A stretch of 40,458 nucleotides of DNA from Firmicutes bacterium HGW-Firmicutes-10 (GCA_002841605.1 PHAF01000002.1:1-40458), one strand, 5' to 3'. Positions 18,488-27,822 are shown, counted from the stretch's first letter. Translations and numbers: made by a program. The notes: generated from the sequence alone by a model not told the origin.

Positions 18488-19253
18488 GTTTATCGATACG
18501 CATTGTCATGCCTTATGGGATTTTGATGATGGGGTCAAAAATAAAGATGAGGCGTTGGCGTTGCTTCGCTGTGCACATAGCACAGGGATTGCGACGCTTT
18601 TTGTCACTCCGCATAAGATCATTGAGGGCATGTATGATCCGACCATAAGCGAAATCGAACAAAAGCTCTCTGACCTAAAAAATCTAAGTCAAGAACACAA
18701 ACTCCCGTTAGAACTTAAGTATTCCAGTGAGTTTCGCATCAATGAAGAGTCAATCAAAGCCATTATCGAACAAAAGTATATTTGTTATCAGGATACAAAC
18801 TGGCTGTTGATTGAATTTACGCGTAGGACCATCGATTCGCGGATGATTGAAGATGCGATTTACGAACTCGACCGGATAGGCGTCAAATTGTTGATCGCGC
18901 ATCCGGAAAGATATTTTGACAATGAAAGACAAGCCGTAGCGACATGCAAGAAATGGCAGTCATGGGGATGTTATTTTCAGATCAACCGGACCAGTCTGTT
19001 AGGCATTCACGGAGAGCGGGCCGATAAGATTTCCTGGCGGCTGGTATCTGAAGGTTTGGCACATATCGTCGCATCCGATGCCCATCAGGGGCAGGGGAGG
19101 CGTGAATGCCGATTGGACGATGTGCATGCCATGATTGAAAGAAGATATGGTAAAGACACGGCCGATGATCTTTGCATACATAATCCGCAACGACTGACCA
19201 ACAATGAGTCGTTAATCGACATTTCCATAAAAAAGGCTTGGTGGCGCAGATAA
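18477..19253 (+). CDS. cpsB: CpsB/YwqE-type PHP-family tyrosine phosphatase
   Basis: DTHCHALWDFDDGVKN, FVTPHKIIEGMYDP, LLIAHPERY, HIVASDAHQ; ATG 18477 overlaps cpsC stop. Confidence 0.9.
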   Translation: MKNKFIDTHCHALWDFDDGVKNKDEALALLRCAHSTGIATLFVTPHKIIEGMYDPTISEIEQKLSDLKNLSQEHKLPLELKYSSEFRINEESIKAIIEQKYICYQDTNWLLIEFTRRTIDSRMIEDAIYELDRIGVKLLIAHPERYFDNERQAVATCKKWQSWGCYFQINRTSLLGIHGERADKISWRLVSEGLAHIVASDAHQGQGRRECRLDDVHAMIERRYGKDTADDLCIHNPQRLTNNESLIDISIKKAWWRR

Positions 19254-19255
19254 GT

Positions 19256-19282
19256 AAGAGAAAGTGATTTCTCTTTTTTTCT
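19256..19282 (+). terminator. Terminator for cpsC-cpsB
   Basis: AAGAGAAA-GTGA-TTTCTCTT followed by T run. Confidence 0.75.
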
Positions 19283-19284
19283 TA

Positions 19285-19432
19285 AAATAAAGAAAACCAG
19301 CACCGGGGGGCGGTGCTGGCTTTGTAGGATTCGTGAGTTCCCTCATGATAGTTGTGACGTCTTGGGGGAAGCCGCCACGGGTTCCGTAATCCTTGTCGGA
19401 AATGTGTGTGGGGGGGATTGCATTTCCGACAT
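19285..19432 (-). ncRNA. Candidate structured small RNA with C-rich loops
   Basis: Minus strand: promoter elements, 10-bp 5' hairpin GUCGGAAAUG...CAUUUCCGAC, central GGAUU...AAUCC domain, 3' terminator hairpin CCAGCACC-GCCCCCC-GGUGCUGG then UUUUCUUUAUUUU. Confidence 0.65.
19297..19319 (-). terminator. Intrinsic terminator of the candidate small RNA
   Basis: 8-bp GC-rich stem with UUUUCUUU tail only on the minus strand. Confidence 0.8.
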
Positions 19433-19437
19433 TTGAA

Positions 19438-19466
19438 ATATTATCACATATTTTAGGTGTTGTCAT
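19438..19466 (-). promoter_or_regulatory. Candidate small RNA promoter
   Basis: Minus strand ATGACA (19466-19461), 17-nt spacer, TAATAT (19443-19438); overlapping extended -10 TGTGATAAT. Confidence 0.6.
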
Positions 19467-19608
19467 CACTTATTATGAGAAATGAAAAAAATTTCACGTC
19501 TTGTCATGTTCGTCTATTTTAAGTGGTTAAAAAAAGAATCTTTGAAACAGTTTTCATTGAAATATATAGTAATTTTTATCATTAAAAATGAAATATGCCA
19601 ATATAAAG

Positions 19609-19637
19609 TTGTGAAATTTGTGTGATTATGATATATT
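19609..19637 (+). promoter_or_regulatory. Promoter for capD and locus B
   Basis: TTGTGA (19609-19614), 17-nt spacer, TATATT (19632-19637). Confidence 0.6.
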
Positions 19638-19652
19638 CATTCCGTTAGGGGT

Positions 19653-21512
19653 GTGGGGCTCTTGAAAAAATATCGTAGCATTCTTCTGTCTTTAACCGAT
19701 ATCGTGATGGTGCTTGTAGCATATTTTCTTGCTCTTTGGATCCGTCTCGATTTTTCTTTGCGTAATATTGCATTGTTTCATCACTTAATAGAACTGATTC
19801 CAGTAATTGCAATTACCTATTTACTTGCGCTTAAAATTGCGAGAGTTGATAAAACACTGTGGACTTCTCCGAGTGTTGATGAAGCTTTGAGGGTTACGTT
19901 AGCAAGTTTTGCCGGATTTATCGTTGTTTATAGTTACTGTGAACTGATGACAGAGGTCCATCTGCCTAAGAGTGTGCATATTATAGCGCTGATGCTCGTC
20001 GTTTTGATCTTGATATTTGTAAGGTTTACATATCGTATCTACCGGTTGTTATTATCAATCGGTCAAAGCAAATCGGATAATCTTAAGCGGACGTTGATCG
20101 TTGGTGCTGGAGATGCAGGTACGATGTTGTATAAAGAAATCGTTCAAAATCGCAAATATAACAACAAAGTGATTGGATTTCTGGATGATGATGATTATAA
20201 AGTTGGAAAACTGGTTATGGGAGTACCGGTTTTGGGTAAATCTACTGATGCGAAAATGGTTGCTATGAAGGAAAATGTCGAGGTCATCTACATTGCCATG
20301 CCTTCGGTTTCCGTTAAAAAGCAAAATCAGATCGCGCAGTTGTGTCATTCAAGCAAAGCTAAAGTATTTATGATTACCGGAACGCAGGACATGATCAGTT
20401 CTACCGGGATTCAGCGTTCGATTCGTGAAGTATCCATTGAGGATTTGTTGGGTCGAAAAGAAATTCACTTAAAGCAAGATGATTTAAAGCAATTGCTTGT
20501 CAATAAAAGCATACTGGTTACCGGTGCCGGCGGTTCAATTGGCAGTGAACTGGTCCGCCAAATCATTCAATTCTCTCCCAAAAGCATCATCATGTTGGAT
20601 ATCAGTGAAAATTCGATATACGAATTACAATCAGAACTGAATATTTGGCGTAAGGAAAAAAGGATTTCCGACGATGTGGAATACATTCCAATCATCGGTT
20701 CGATAAGAGACTTCGCGGCATTGGATATGATATTTGAAAGAGGTAAGTTTGACTTGGTCTTCCATGCGGCAGCGCATAAACATGTGCCACTGATGGAGAT
20801 GATGCCGGCGGAAGCTGTAAAGAACAATATCTTCGGTACCCAGCACATCATCGAGCTTTGTAAGAAACACAAAGTGATGAAGATGGTTCATATCTCTACG
20901 GACAAAGCGGTCAATCCGACCAATGTCATGGGAGCGACCAAGCGCTTTGTGGAGAAGATGATTCAGGCGGAAAGCAAAGACGGATATACCAAGTTTGCGG
21001 CGGTGCGCTTTGGCAATGTATTGGGTTCCAATGGAAGTGTCATTCCGCTCTTTAAAAAGCAGATTGCCAGCGGTGGTCCAGTGACGGTCACCGATCCAGA
21101 AATGATTCGTTACTTTATGACGATACCGGAGGCTGTCTCTCTTGTTCTTCAAGCCGCGACTTATGGTGAAGGCGGAGAGATCTTCGTATTGGATATGGGA
21201 GAACCGGTGAAGATACTGGATTTAGCGGAGAAGATGATATCCCTTGCCGGATTTGTTCCGTATCAGGATATCGATATCATTTTCACGGGATTAAGACCCG
21301 GTGAGAAACTCTACGAGGAATTACTGATGGATGAGGAAGGGTTAAAAGAAACTCCGAATCCATTGATAAAAATCACTCAGCCCATGACCATTTCAAAAGA
21401 ACAAATCATCCGGGAAGTGGAGTATCTTCGTAAAGTCGTATTGACCGATCAGTCGCGCGGTGAAATCGTGAAGGCTTTGATGGAAGCCGTTCCGACCTAC
21501 AGGCAGAGTTGA
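19653..21512 (+). CDS. capD: Membrane-anchored polysaccharide biosynthesis protein CapD/PglF-like (NDP-HexNAc 4,6-dehydratase)
   Basis: 619 aa; N-terminal TM segments, RTLIVGAGDAGTMLYKEI, LVTGAGGSIGSELVRQI, FHAAAHKHVPLMEMMPAEAV; GTG 19653 or TTG 19662 start. Confidence 0.92.
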   Translation: MGLLKKYRSILLSLTDIVMVLVAYFLALWIRLDFSLRNIALFHHLIELIPVIAITYLLALKIARVDKTLWTSPSVDEALRVTLASFAGFIVVYSYCELMTEVHLPKSVHIIALMLVVLILIFVRFTYRIYRLLLSIGQSKSDNLKRTLIVGAGDAGTMLYKEIVQNRKYNNKVIGFLDDDDYKVGKLVMGVPVLGKSTDAKMVAMKENVEVIYIAMPSVSVKKQNQIAQLCHSSKAKVFMITGTQDMISSTGIQRSIREVSIEDLLGRKEIHLKQDDLKQLLVNKSILVTGAGGSIGSELVRQIIQFSPKSIIMLDISENSIYELQSELNIWRKEKRISDDVEYIPIIGSIRDFAALDMIFERGKFDLVFHAAAHKHVPLMEMMPAEAVKNNIFGTQHIIELCKKHKVMKMVHISTDKAVNPTNVMGATKRFVEKMIQAESKDGYTKFAAVRFGNVLGSNGSVIPLFKKQIASGGPVTVTDPEMIRYFMTIPEAVSLVLQAATYGEGGEIFVLDMGEPVKILDLAEKMISLAGFVPYQDIDIIFTGLRPGEKLYEELLMDEEGLKETPNPLIKITQPMTISKEQIIREVEYLRKVVLTDQSRGEIVKALMEAVPTYRQS

Positions 21513-22021
21513 TGTACTGGCACGTACTGTTTGTGCTGGGTGGTCATGAAGAGAAGATTGTAAACAAGATCAACGAATCCGACCACGAAGCCTTTCTTCC
21601 CAAGGTGAAGAAGCTGTTCAAGCGAAACAGCACAATCAACAAGGAAGATGTATTACTTTTCAAGAATTATGTCTTCGTAAAATCAAACGAAAATACCATC
21701 AATTTTCAAAAGTATATCCAAAACGAAATTCAACACATGACCGGATTTATCAAACTGTTAAAACATGACACGCACACGGAATCACTTTATCCCCATGAGA
21801 AGGAATTCCTGATGAAGTTTACCGATGAGGAGAATGTGATTGATGAGAGCCAGGGTTTGATCAATGGCGATAAGATCATTATCACTCAAGGCCCCTTGAT
21901 GGGATTTGAGAGTCTGATAAGAAAAATTGACCGTCATAAACGCATTGCACAGCTGGAAATCGATATGTTTGGCGACAAACGCACGATTACCGTAGGATTA
22001 GAAATCATCAGTAAGCAATAA
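21512..22021 (+). CDS. loaP: LoaP-type NusG paralogue (processive antiterminator)
   Basis: WHVLFVLGGHEEKIVNKI NGN-domain start, LLFKNYVFVKS, C-terminal KOW-like NGDKIIITQGPLMGFESLIRKID; sits directly before a long polysaccharide operon; ATG overlaps capD stop. Confidence 0.85.
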   Translation: MYWHVLFVLGGHEEKIVNKINESDHEAFLPKVKKLFKRNSTINKEDVLLFKNYVFVKSNENTINFQKYIQNEIQHMTGFIKLLKHDTHTESLYPHEKEFLMKFTDEENVIDESQGLINGDKIIITQGPLMGFESLIRKIDRHKRIAQLEIDMFGDKRTITVGLEIISKQ

Positions 22022-22055
22022 TCAGTTGAGGTTGTATTGGTTGCATGTGGCATCA

Positions 22056-22132
22056 TACACCTCTTTCGATTTTATAGAAGTAGTCAACTGCGGAGCTCGT
22101 CTGTGGGCGAAGCCGTATCGAAAAGGGGTGTA
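22056..22132 (+). promoter_or_regulatory. Structured leader: 15-bp stem enclosing an inner hairpin and covering the SD of the 22138 gene
   Basis: TACACCTCTTTCGAT (22056-22070) pairs with ATCGAAAAGGGGTGTA (22117-22132, one bulged A); inner CGG...CGUC-UGUG-GGCG...CCG at 22091-22115. Confidence 0.65.
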
Positions 22133-22137
22133 GGGGA

Positions 22138-22755
22138 ATGTATGTCAACATAAAAAGATTTATTGATATCATATTGTCAGCAATTGGCTTGATCATCTTG
22201 TCACCAGTTTTCATCATAATTGTATTAGCAATCAAACTTGATTCAAAAGGTCCGATACTTTTCAAGCAGAAAAGAGTCGGAATAAACAAAAGCCATTTCT
22301 ATATTCTGAAATTCAGGACGATGAGAATTGATACTCCAAAAGATACACCGACGCATCTGTTAGAGAATCCGGATCAATGGATCACTAAAGTCGGGAAGTT
22401 TCTGAGAAAGTCATCACAGGATGAACTTCCTCAAATCATCAATATCCTTAAAGGTGAAATGTCCATCATCGGACCTCGACCGGCTCTTTGGAATCAGTAT
22501 GATTTGATTGAAGAAAGAGAGAAATACAATGCTAACAGCGTGCTTCCAGGCCTTACAGGCTGGGCACAGGTGAATGGCAGGGATGAATTGCCAATACCGT
22601 TAAAAGCGAAGCTGGATGGCGATTATGTAAGGGACATATCACTATCTCTCGATATTAAGTGCTTCATATTAACCATAACCAGTGTACTTAGCAGTAAGGG
22701 AGTCAAGGAAGGAACAGTTGAATATCCAAATTCCCAAAAGGGGTACATTCAATGA
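22138..22755 (+). CDS. Initiating sugar-phosphate transferase (bacterial sugar transferase, PglC/WcaJ family)
   Basis: KRFIDIILSAIGLIILSPVF, FKQKRVGINKSHFYILKFRTMR, RKSSQDELPQIINILKGEMSIIGPRP, PGLTGWAQVNGR. Confidence 0.95.
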   Translation: MYVNIKRFIDIILSAIGLIILSPVFIIIVLAIKLDSKGPILFKQKRVGINKSHFYILKFRTMRIDTPKDTPTHLLENPDQWITKVGKFLRKSSQDELPQIINILKGEMSIIGPRPALWNQYDLIEEREKYNANSVLPGLTGWAQVNGRDELPIPLKAKLDGDYVRDISLSLDIKCFILTITSVLSSKGVKEGTVEYPNSQKGYIQ

Positions 22756-23615
22756 AAAAGATACTTATAACCGGTAAAAACAGTTATATCGGAACAAGCT
22801 TTGAAAAGTGGATGAGTCAGTATCCGGATGAATACTCGATTAATTCGATTGATATGAAAGACGGAAGCTGGAGAGAACATGATTTTTCAATGTATGATGT
22901 CGTCTTTCATGTGGCCGGAATTGCGCATGTCTCATGTAACAAAAAGCTTAAAGATTTGTATTATAAAGTAAATCGGGATCTTACTATCGAGACAGCAGTA
23001 AAAGCGAAAGCAGAAGGTGTCAAGCAGTTTATTTTCATGAGTAGCATCATCGTTTATGGTAACGGTGTTGATAAATCAGGAATGATAACCAAAGATACGA
23101 TACCTCAACCAAAAGATTTTTATGGTGACAGTAAACTTCAGGCTGAAAATGGAATCTTGCCACTCAATGATGAGAATTTTAAAGTGGTCATCCTTAGGCC
23201 ACCCATGATATACGGACCTGGCTCAAAAGGGAATTTCCCTAAGTTAGTCAAACTTGCGAAAATAACCCCAATATTTCCTGATATAGGGAATATGAGAAGT
23301 ATACTGTATATTGATAACTTATGTGAGTTTATAAAAGCTATGATTATTCATGGTGAATCAGGACTTTTTTTTCCGCAGAACAAAGATTATTTAGAGACAT
23401 GCGAGATCGTTAAAACAGTAGCAGAAGTCCATGGAAAGAAGCTATTAAGAACTAAATTATTAAACCCAGTCGTGATGCTTATGCTTAGATTGGAGATTGT
23501 AAAAAAGGTTTTTGGTAATTTGGCTTATGATAAGTCTTTGAGTGATTATGATAATGTAAACTACCAAATTATAAATATCAGTGAAAGTTTATGGGTAATG
23601 GAGCGAGTCAAATAA
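22752..23615 (+). CDS. NAD-dependent epimerase/dehydratase
   Basis: ILITGKNSYIGTSF, FHVAGIAHVS, VVILRPPMIYGPGSKGNF. Confidence 0.85.
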   Translation: MKKILITGKNSYIGTSFEKWMSQYPDEYSINSIDMKDGSWREHDFSMYDVVFHVAGIAHVSCNKKLKDLYYKVNRDLTIETAVKAKAEGVKQFIFMSSIIVYGNGVDKSGMITKDTIPQPKDFYGDSKLQAENGILPLNDENFKVVILRPPMIYGPGSKGNFPKLVKLAKITPIFPDIGNMRSILYIDNLCEFIKAMIIHGESGLFFPQNKDYLETCEIVKTVAEVHGKKLLRTKLLNPVVMLMLRLEIVKKVFGNLAYDKSLSDYDNVNYQIINISESLWVMERVK

Positions 23616-24484
23616 TGGAAACAAGATACAGTGTATTGATGTCAATTTACAAAAAAGAAAAACCAATGTATTTTATTCAAAGCATTGAGAGCATAGTTAA
23701 TCAGACACTTAGACCAGACGAAATTGTGATTGTCAAAGATGGTGAACTTACAATTGATTTGGAAAAAATTATTGTTCAGTATACAGTCGATTATCCAGAA
23801 TTATTTACTATTGTACAACTTAACGAAAATGTCGGTTTGGGGCGCGCATTAGATGAAGGACTTAAACATTGCAGAAATGAATTGGTAGCTAGAATGGATA
23901 CAGATGATATCTCACTAAAAGAGAGATGTGAGATACAAGTTAGAGCATTTAGTGACAACCCCAAACTATGTATTGTCGGTACAATGATTGATGAGTTTTA
24001 TAATGAACCTGATAATATTGTCTCATCAAGAGTCGTGCCAGTGACTCATGGTGAAATACTTAAATTTATGAAACGTAGAAGTCCATTTAATCATCCAACA
24101 GTTATGTTTAGAAAATCTGAAGTGATCAGATGTGGTGGTTACGGAGTTATGAGAAGAAAACAAGACTTAGATTTGTTTTCTCGAATGCTAAATAACGGCT
24201 GCATTGCTCAGAATATTAATCAATCGCTATTATTGTTCAGGTCGAATGAAGACAATTTTAAGAGAAGAAAAAGTTGGTCATACTGCAAAAGTTATATGGC
24301 TGTTCAGTTAGTGATTTGGAAAAGAGGTCACTGTAGAATAAGTGATCTGGTTTTTGTTGTTACAGGACAGTTAATAATCTTTTTAGCTCCAATGTGGTTG
24401 CTTAAGGAGATTTCTAATAATTATTTGAGAGAGAAAACATTACAGGCTGGAGATAAAAATGTTATTAAAACAAAAATTGAATAA
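23615..24484 (+). CDS. Glycosyltransferase family 2 (EpsE-like)
   Basis: YSVLMSIYKKEKPMYFIQSIESIVNQTLRPDEIVIVKDG, ARMDTDDIS; ATG 23615 in a TAATG overlap. Confidence 0.9.
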   Translation: METRYSVLMSIYKKEKPMYFIQSIESIVNQTLRPDEIVIVKDGELTIDLEKIIVQYTVDYPELFTIVQLNENVGLGRALDEGLKHCRNELVARMDTDDISLKERCEIQVRAFSDNPKLCIVGTMIDEFYNEPDNIVSSRVVPVTHGEILKFMKRRSPFNHPTVMFRKSEVIRCGGYGVMRRKQDLDLFSRMLNNGCIAQNINQSLLLFRSNEDNFKRRKSWSYCKSYMAVQLVIWKRGHCRISDLVFVVTGQLIIFLAPMWLLKEISNNYLREKTLQAGDKNVIKTKIE

Positions 24485-25370
24485 AATTCAAAAAAGGCTG
24501 CTTTATATGATTTTAGATCTATTACCAGATAAGTTGGTTTTGAATCTGCAATATTTCGCTACGGTTGGAAGGAAACTCAATTTAAAGAATCCGGAAAGGT
24601 TTACTGAAAAGGTTCAGTGGTACAAACTGAATTATCGTACACCTTTGATGACAATTTGTTCCGACAAATATCTAATGCGAAATTATGTTGCAGATAAAGG
24701 TTACTCGGAATTTTTGCCTAGTTTATTAGGTATTTATGATTCATATAATCAAATTGATTTTACTAGTTTACCCAATTCATTTGCACTAAAATGTAATAAT
24801 GGTTCAGGTACTAATATTTTTATAAGAAATAAGGCAAACTGTGATCTTGGTGTGATTAAGAAAACAATTGATTCGTGGTCAAAAGTAAACACATTAAGTG
24901 TAGGAAGAGAGTGGTCATATCAAAATATCAAACAAAAAATAATTGTCGAGGAACTATTGACTCCAGAAGATGACTTTCAGATTGAGAATGGTCTTAATGA
25001 TTATAAAATACTATGTTTCAATGGTAATCCAAGATACGCTTGGGTCGATGTAAAAAGACACACTGATCATAGAAGGAATTTTTATGATTTGAATTGGATG
25101 CAGCTAAATGTTATGACAGACAAGCCCAACACAGATAGCGAAGTACCAAAACCGAGTTATTTTGAACTGATGCTAGAGATTGCAAGTGATTTTGCGCAAG
25201 ATTTCCCCTTTGTTAGAGTTGACTTTTACTGCTTAAATAACAGAATCTATATAGGTGAGTTGACATTCTATCCTTGGAGTGGTTGTGTTCAATTCATTCC
25301 TGACAGTTTTGATTTTGAACTTGGAAAGGCTTTCAAACTTCCATTTATAACAAGATCAAGGGAGGCTTAA
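24459..25370 (+). CDS. TupA-like ATP-grasp family protein
   Basis: NPERFTEKVQWYKLNYRTPLMTICSDKYLMRNYVADKGY, FALKCNNGSGTNI, DYKILCFNGNPRYAWVD, VRVDFYCLNNRIYIGELTFYPWSG. Confidence 0.85.
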   Translation: MLLKQKLNKIQKRLLYMILDLLPDKLVLNLQYFATVGRKLNLKNPERFTEKVQWYKLNYRTPLMTICSDKYLMRNYVADKGYSEFLPSLLGIYDSYNQIDFTSLPNSFALKCNNGSGTNIFIRNKANCDLGVIKKTIDSWSKVNTLSVGREWSYQNIKQKIIVEELLTPEDDFQIENGLNDYKILCFNGNPRYAWVDVKRHTDHRRNFYDLNWMQLNVMTDKPNTDSEVPKPSYFELMLEIASDFAQDFPFVRVDFYCLNNRIYIGELTFYPWSGCVQFIPDSFDFELGKAFKLPFITRSREA

Positions 25371-25375
25371 AATTG

Positions 25376-26494
25376 ATGGGTTCTAGTTTCACTAAAAAAA
25401 GATGCCTGTTTATTATTCCTCGAATGGGTAATGGAGGAGCCGAGCGGGTCATGTCTACTTTGGCAAATGAATTGTCATCTGAAAATAATGAAGTACTGAT
25501 TCTTTCGTTAACAACCAGTGATAGTTTTTATAAACTGAATGAAAAAGTAAAAATGGTAGGTGCGAACTACATAATAAGCAGAGATAGTAAGATTCTTAGA
25601 AGAATTGATATGCTAGTCAATGGTATAAAAGGTATATTTTTTGTACGTAGTTTAGTCAAAGAATGGAAACCAGATATTGTTATCTCATTCCTAACTCATA
25701 CTAATATATTATCTATAATTACTAAATTTTCTTATAAAAACATGAAGCTAATTGTTTCAGAGAGATGTGATCCTTTGGAAAGAAGTTTAACGTTAAGATT
25801 ATTGACAAAATATTTGTATCCATTTGCAGATGGGATTGTTTGTCAGAGTAAAGTTGTTGCTGAATTCTTTCCACAAACCGCTCAAAAGAATATCAAAATT
25901 ATTCAAAATCCAATTAATTATGAGTCTGTATCAAATAAAGAATTCTCGATTAAAAGAAAAGTTATAGTTGGTGTAGGGAGGCTTTTTGAACAAAAGAATT
26001 TTGAATTATTAATAGATAGTTTTAATGATATCAAAGATGACTTTCCACTACATAAATTGGAAATCTATGGTGAAGGACATTTACGCAACCAACTTGAAAG
26101 TCAAATTGAAAGACTAGATTTATGTAACAGAGTATTTCTAAGAGGTGTTATAAATAATGTTATGAAACATGTTTCTGATTCTGAACTTTTTGTCTTGTCA
26201 TCTAATTTCGAAGGGTTTCCCAATGCATTAATTGAAGCAATGGCTTCAGGATTGCCCGTTATATCAACGGATTTTTCTACAGGGGTAGCGCGAGATTTAA
26301 TTAAAGAAAATAACGGCATTATCGTTCCTGTTGGGGATCAGGAGTCACTTACCAAGGCAATGCGAACCATTTTGTCCAGTGAAGAACTGCAAAAAAAGAT
26401 GAGCATCGAAAACCGATGTCTCAACAATACTCTATCAGTTAAGTTGATACTTGATAAATGGATTGAATTGTTTGTTGATGTTATCTCTAAGTGA
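25376..26494 (+). CDS. Glycosyltransferase family 4
   Basis: IIPRMGNGGAERVMSTLANEL, VGVGRLFEQKNFELLIDSF, SSNFEGFPNALIEAMASGLPVISTD. Confidence 0.92.
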   Translation: MGSSFTKKRCLFIIPRMGNGGAERVMSTLANELSSENNEVLILSLTTSDSFYKLNEKVKMVGANYIISRDSKILRRIDMLVNGIKGIFFVRSLVKEWKPDIVISFLTHTNILSIITKFSYKNMKLIVSERCDPLERSLTLRLLTKYLYPFADGIVCQSKVVAEFFPQTAQKNIKIIQNPINYESVSNKEFSIKRKVIVGVGRLFEQKNFELLIDSFNDIKDDFPLHKLEIYGEGHLRNQLESQIERLDLCNRVFLRGVINNVMKHVSDSELFVLSSNFEGFPNALIEAMASGLPVISTDFSTGVARDLIKENNGIIVPVGDQESLTKAMRTILSSEELQKKMSIENRCLNNTLSVKLILDKWIELFVDVISK

Positions 26495-26559
26495 GTTACC
26501 TTGTTTAGGTTTCTTTGTGAGAAATTTGAGTATTTTTAATATTTTATAAGTGAGCAAAA

Positions 26560-27822
26560 GTGAAGATTATTAAAATTGATGGGTGGATGGTTATTATGAA
26601 ATTTAGGCTATTAACAATAAAAGAATATGCTACTTATACAGTACTGGTTTTATATATTTTATTTGTAACTGACAGTATGATCTTTGGATTAAACTCAAAT
26701 TCTACCATTGTCAGCTATGCAAAGATCTCAATTTTTGTTTTTTTGATGTTGCTTTTAATTTATTCTTTTATCATCAATATCAAACTGAATATAAAAGAGA
26801 TTATGGTAGCGCTAATTTTTGTTATATCGCTTTTAATCTCTATGATTTTTACGAAGGATTTTACAGGAGCATATTTTTTTAAAATAGCTTTGGTAATAAT
26901 TTCTTTGATTAGTGCAAAGTTGTTAAATATAAATAAATTCATAGAAGCTTATATTAATGTTATGATTTTTATTGCAATATTTTCGCTGTTTGCAATGTTA
27001 CTACAGGAGTCTATTATACAGTTAGATTTATTTCCTGAAATAACAACACCTAAGGGGTACGTTTTCACTAGTCTTGGATTAACAAATATTCCGCATTATA
27101 ATTCTTATAAAATAAGGAACTGGGGTCCCTTTTGGGAACCAGGAGTCTTCCAAGCATACCTTAATTTTGCATTGTTTTTTGTGATTTACTGGAGTAAAAA
27201 CAATGAAAAAAAGGGATTTTTTAGAGTAATTTTTATTTCGTTTGCAATCTTATCAACTCTTTCAACTGCAGGTATTATAGCAATGACACTCATGTTAACA
27301 AGTCTAGTGATTAAAAAAGACAACAACCCTAAAAATATTAGAAAAATAGCTCTGCTACTTCTATTTGCTTTAGTCTCAGTTTATGTTTTAAACAATCCTC
27401 ACTTAAGTACTATGATTTTTGGGAAATTATTTGTGCACTTTGAAGGGAACAACACTTTAATGAGCCGGTGGTACTCTATTACTGGAATTCTTAAGATTTA
27501 TAGCAGTAGTTTGATATTTGGAGTTGGACCAAATAATGTTCTGTTGGAACTTGCAAGTTACGCTAATAGAGCCATCTCTGCTACGAATACTATAACCTTT
27601 CATTTCGCTTCATTTGGATTATTCAGTGGTTTAATTTACATTTGGTACACTTATAAGAACGTCATCTTATCCTCAAAAAAAGCATTTGCTACAATTATGC
27701 TTATTGCATGGTTAAGTGTTATTTTAATGAGCCAAAATTTCACATACTCTTTATTTTTCAATATATTCATGTTTATGAGTTTTTCTGATAAAAACAAAGC
27801 GAAAGGTACTTACAATGGATAA
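26560..27822 (+). CDS. O-antigen polymerase/ligase-like (Wzy) membrane protein (locus B)
   Basis: 420 aa with about 10-12 hydrophobic segments; central loop NWGPFWEPGVFQAYLNFAL typical of Wzy-like proteins; start uncertain. Confidence 0.8.
   Translation: MKIIKIDGWMVIMKFRLLTIKEYATYTVLVLYILFVTDSMIFGLNSNSTIVSYAKISIFVFLMLLLIYSFIINIKLNIKEIMVALIFVISLLISMIFTKDFTGAYFFKIALVIISLISAKLLNINKFIEAYINVMIFIAIFSLFAMLLQESIIQLDLFPEITTPKGYVFTSLGLTNIPHYNSYKIRNWGPFWEPGVFQAYLNFALFFVIYWSKNNEKKGFFRVIFISFAILSTLSTAGIIAMTLMLTSLVIKKDNNPKNIRKIALLLLFALVSVYVLNNPHLSTMIFGKLFVHFEGNNTLMSRWYSITGILKIYSSSLIFGVGPNNVLLELASYANRAISATNTITFHFASFGLFSGLIYIWYTYKNVILSSKKAFATIMLIAWLSVILMSQNFTYSLFFNIFMFMSFSDKNKAKGTYNG

Noticed and set aside
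19212-19469. Minus-strand 85-aa ORF across the cpsB-capD intergenic region
   Set aside because: Spans the terminator and RNA hairpins, has PPP/GGG low-complexity from the C-rich loops, and no SD; better explained by the structured RNA
19552-19597. AT-rich inverted repeats (TTTCATT...AATGAAA, TTTTTATCATTAAAAA) upstream of capD as a regulator operator
   Set aside because: Such palindromes are common by chance in AT-rich intergenic DNA; no recognisable regulator consensus
20631-21152. 173-aa minus-strand ORF inside capD
   Set aside because: Antisense to a clearly coding gene with His/Arg-rich composition typical of shadow ORFs; no independent support
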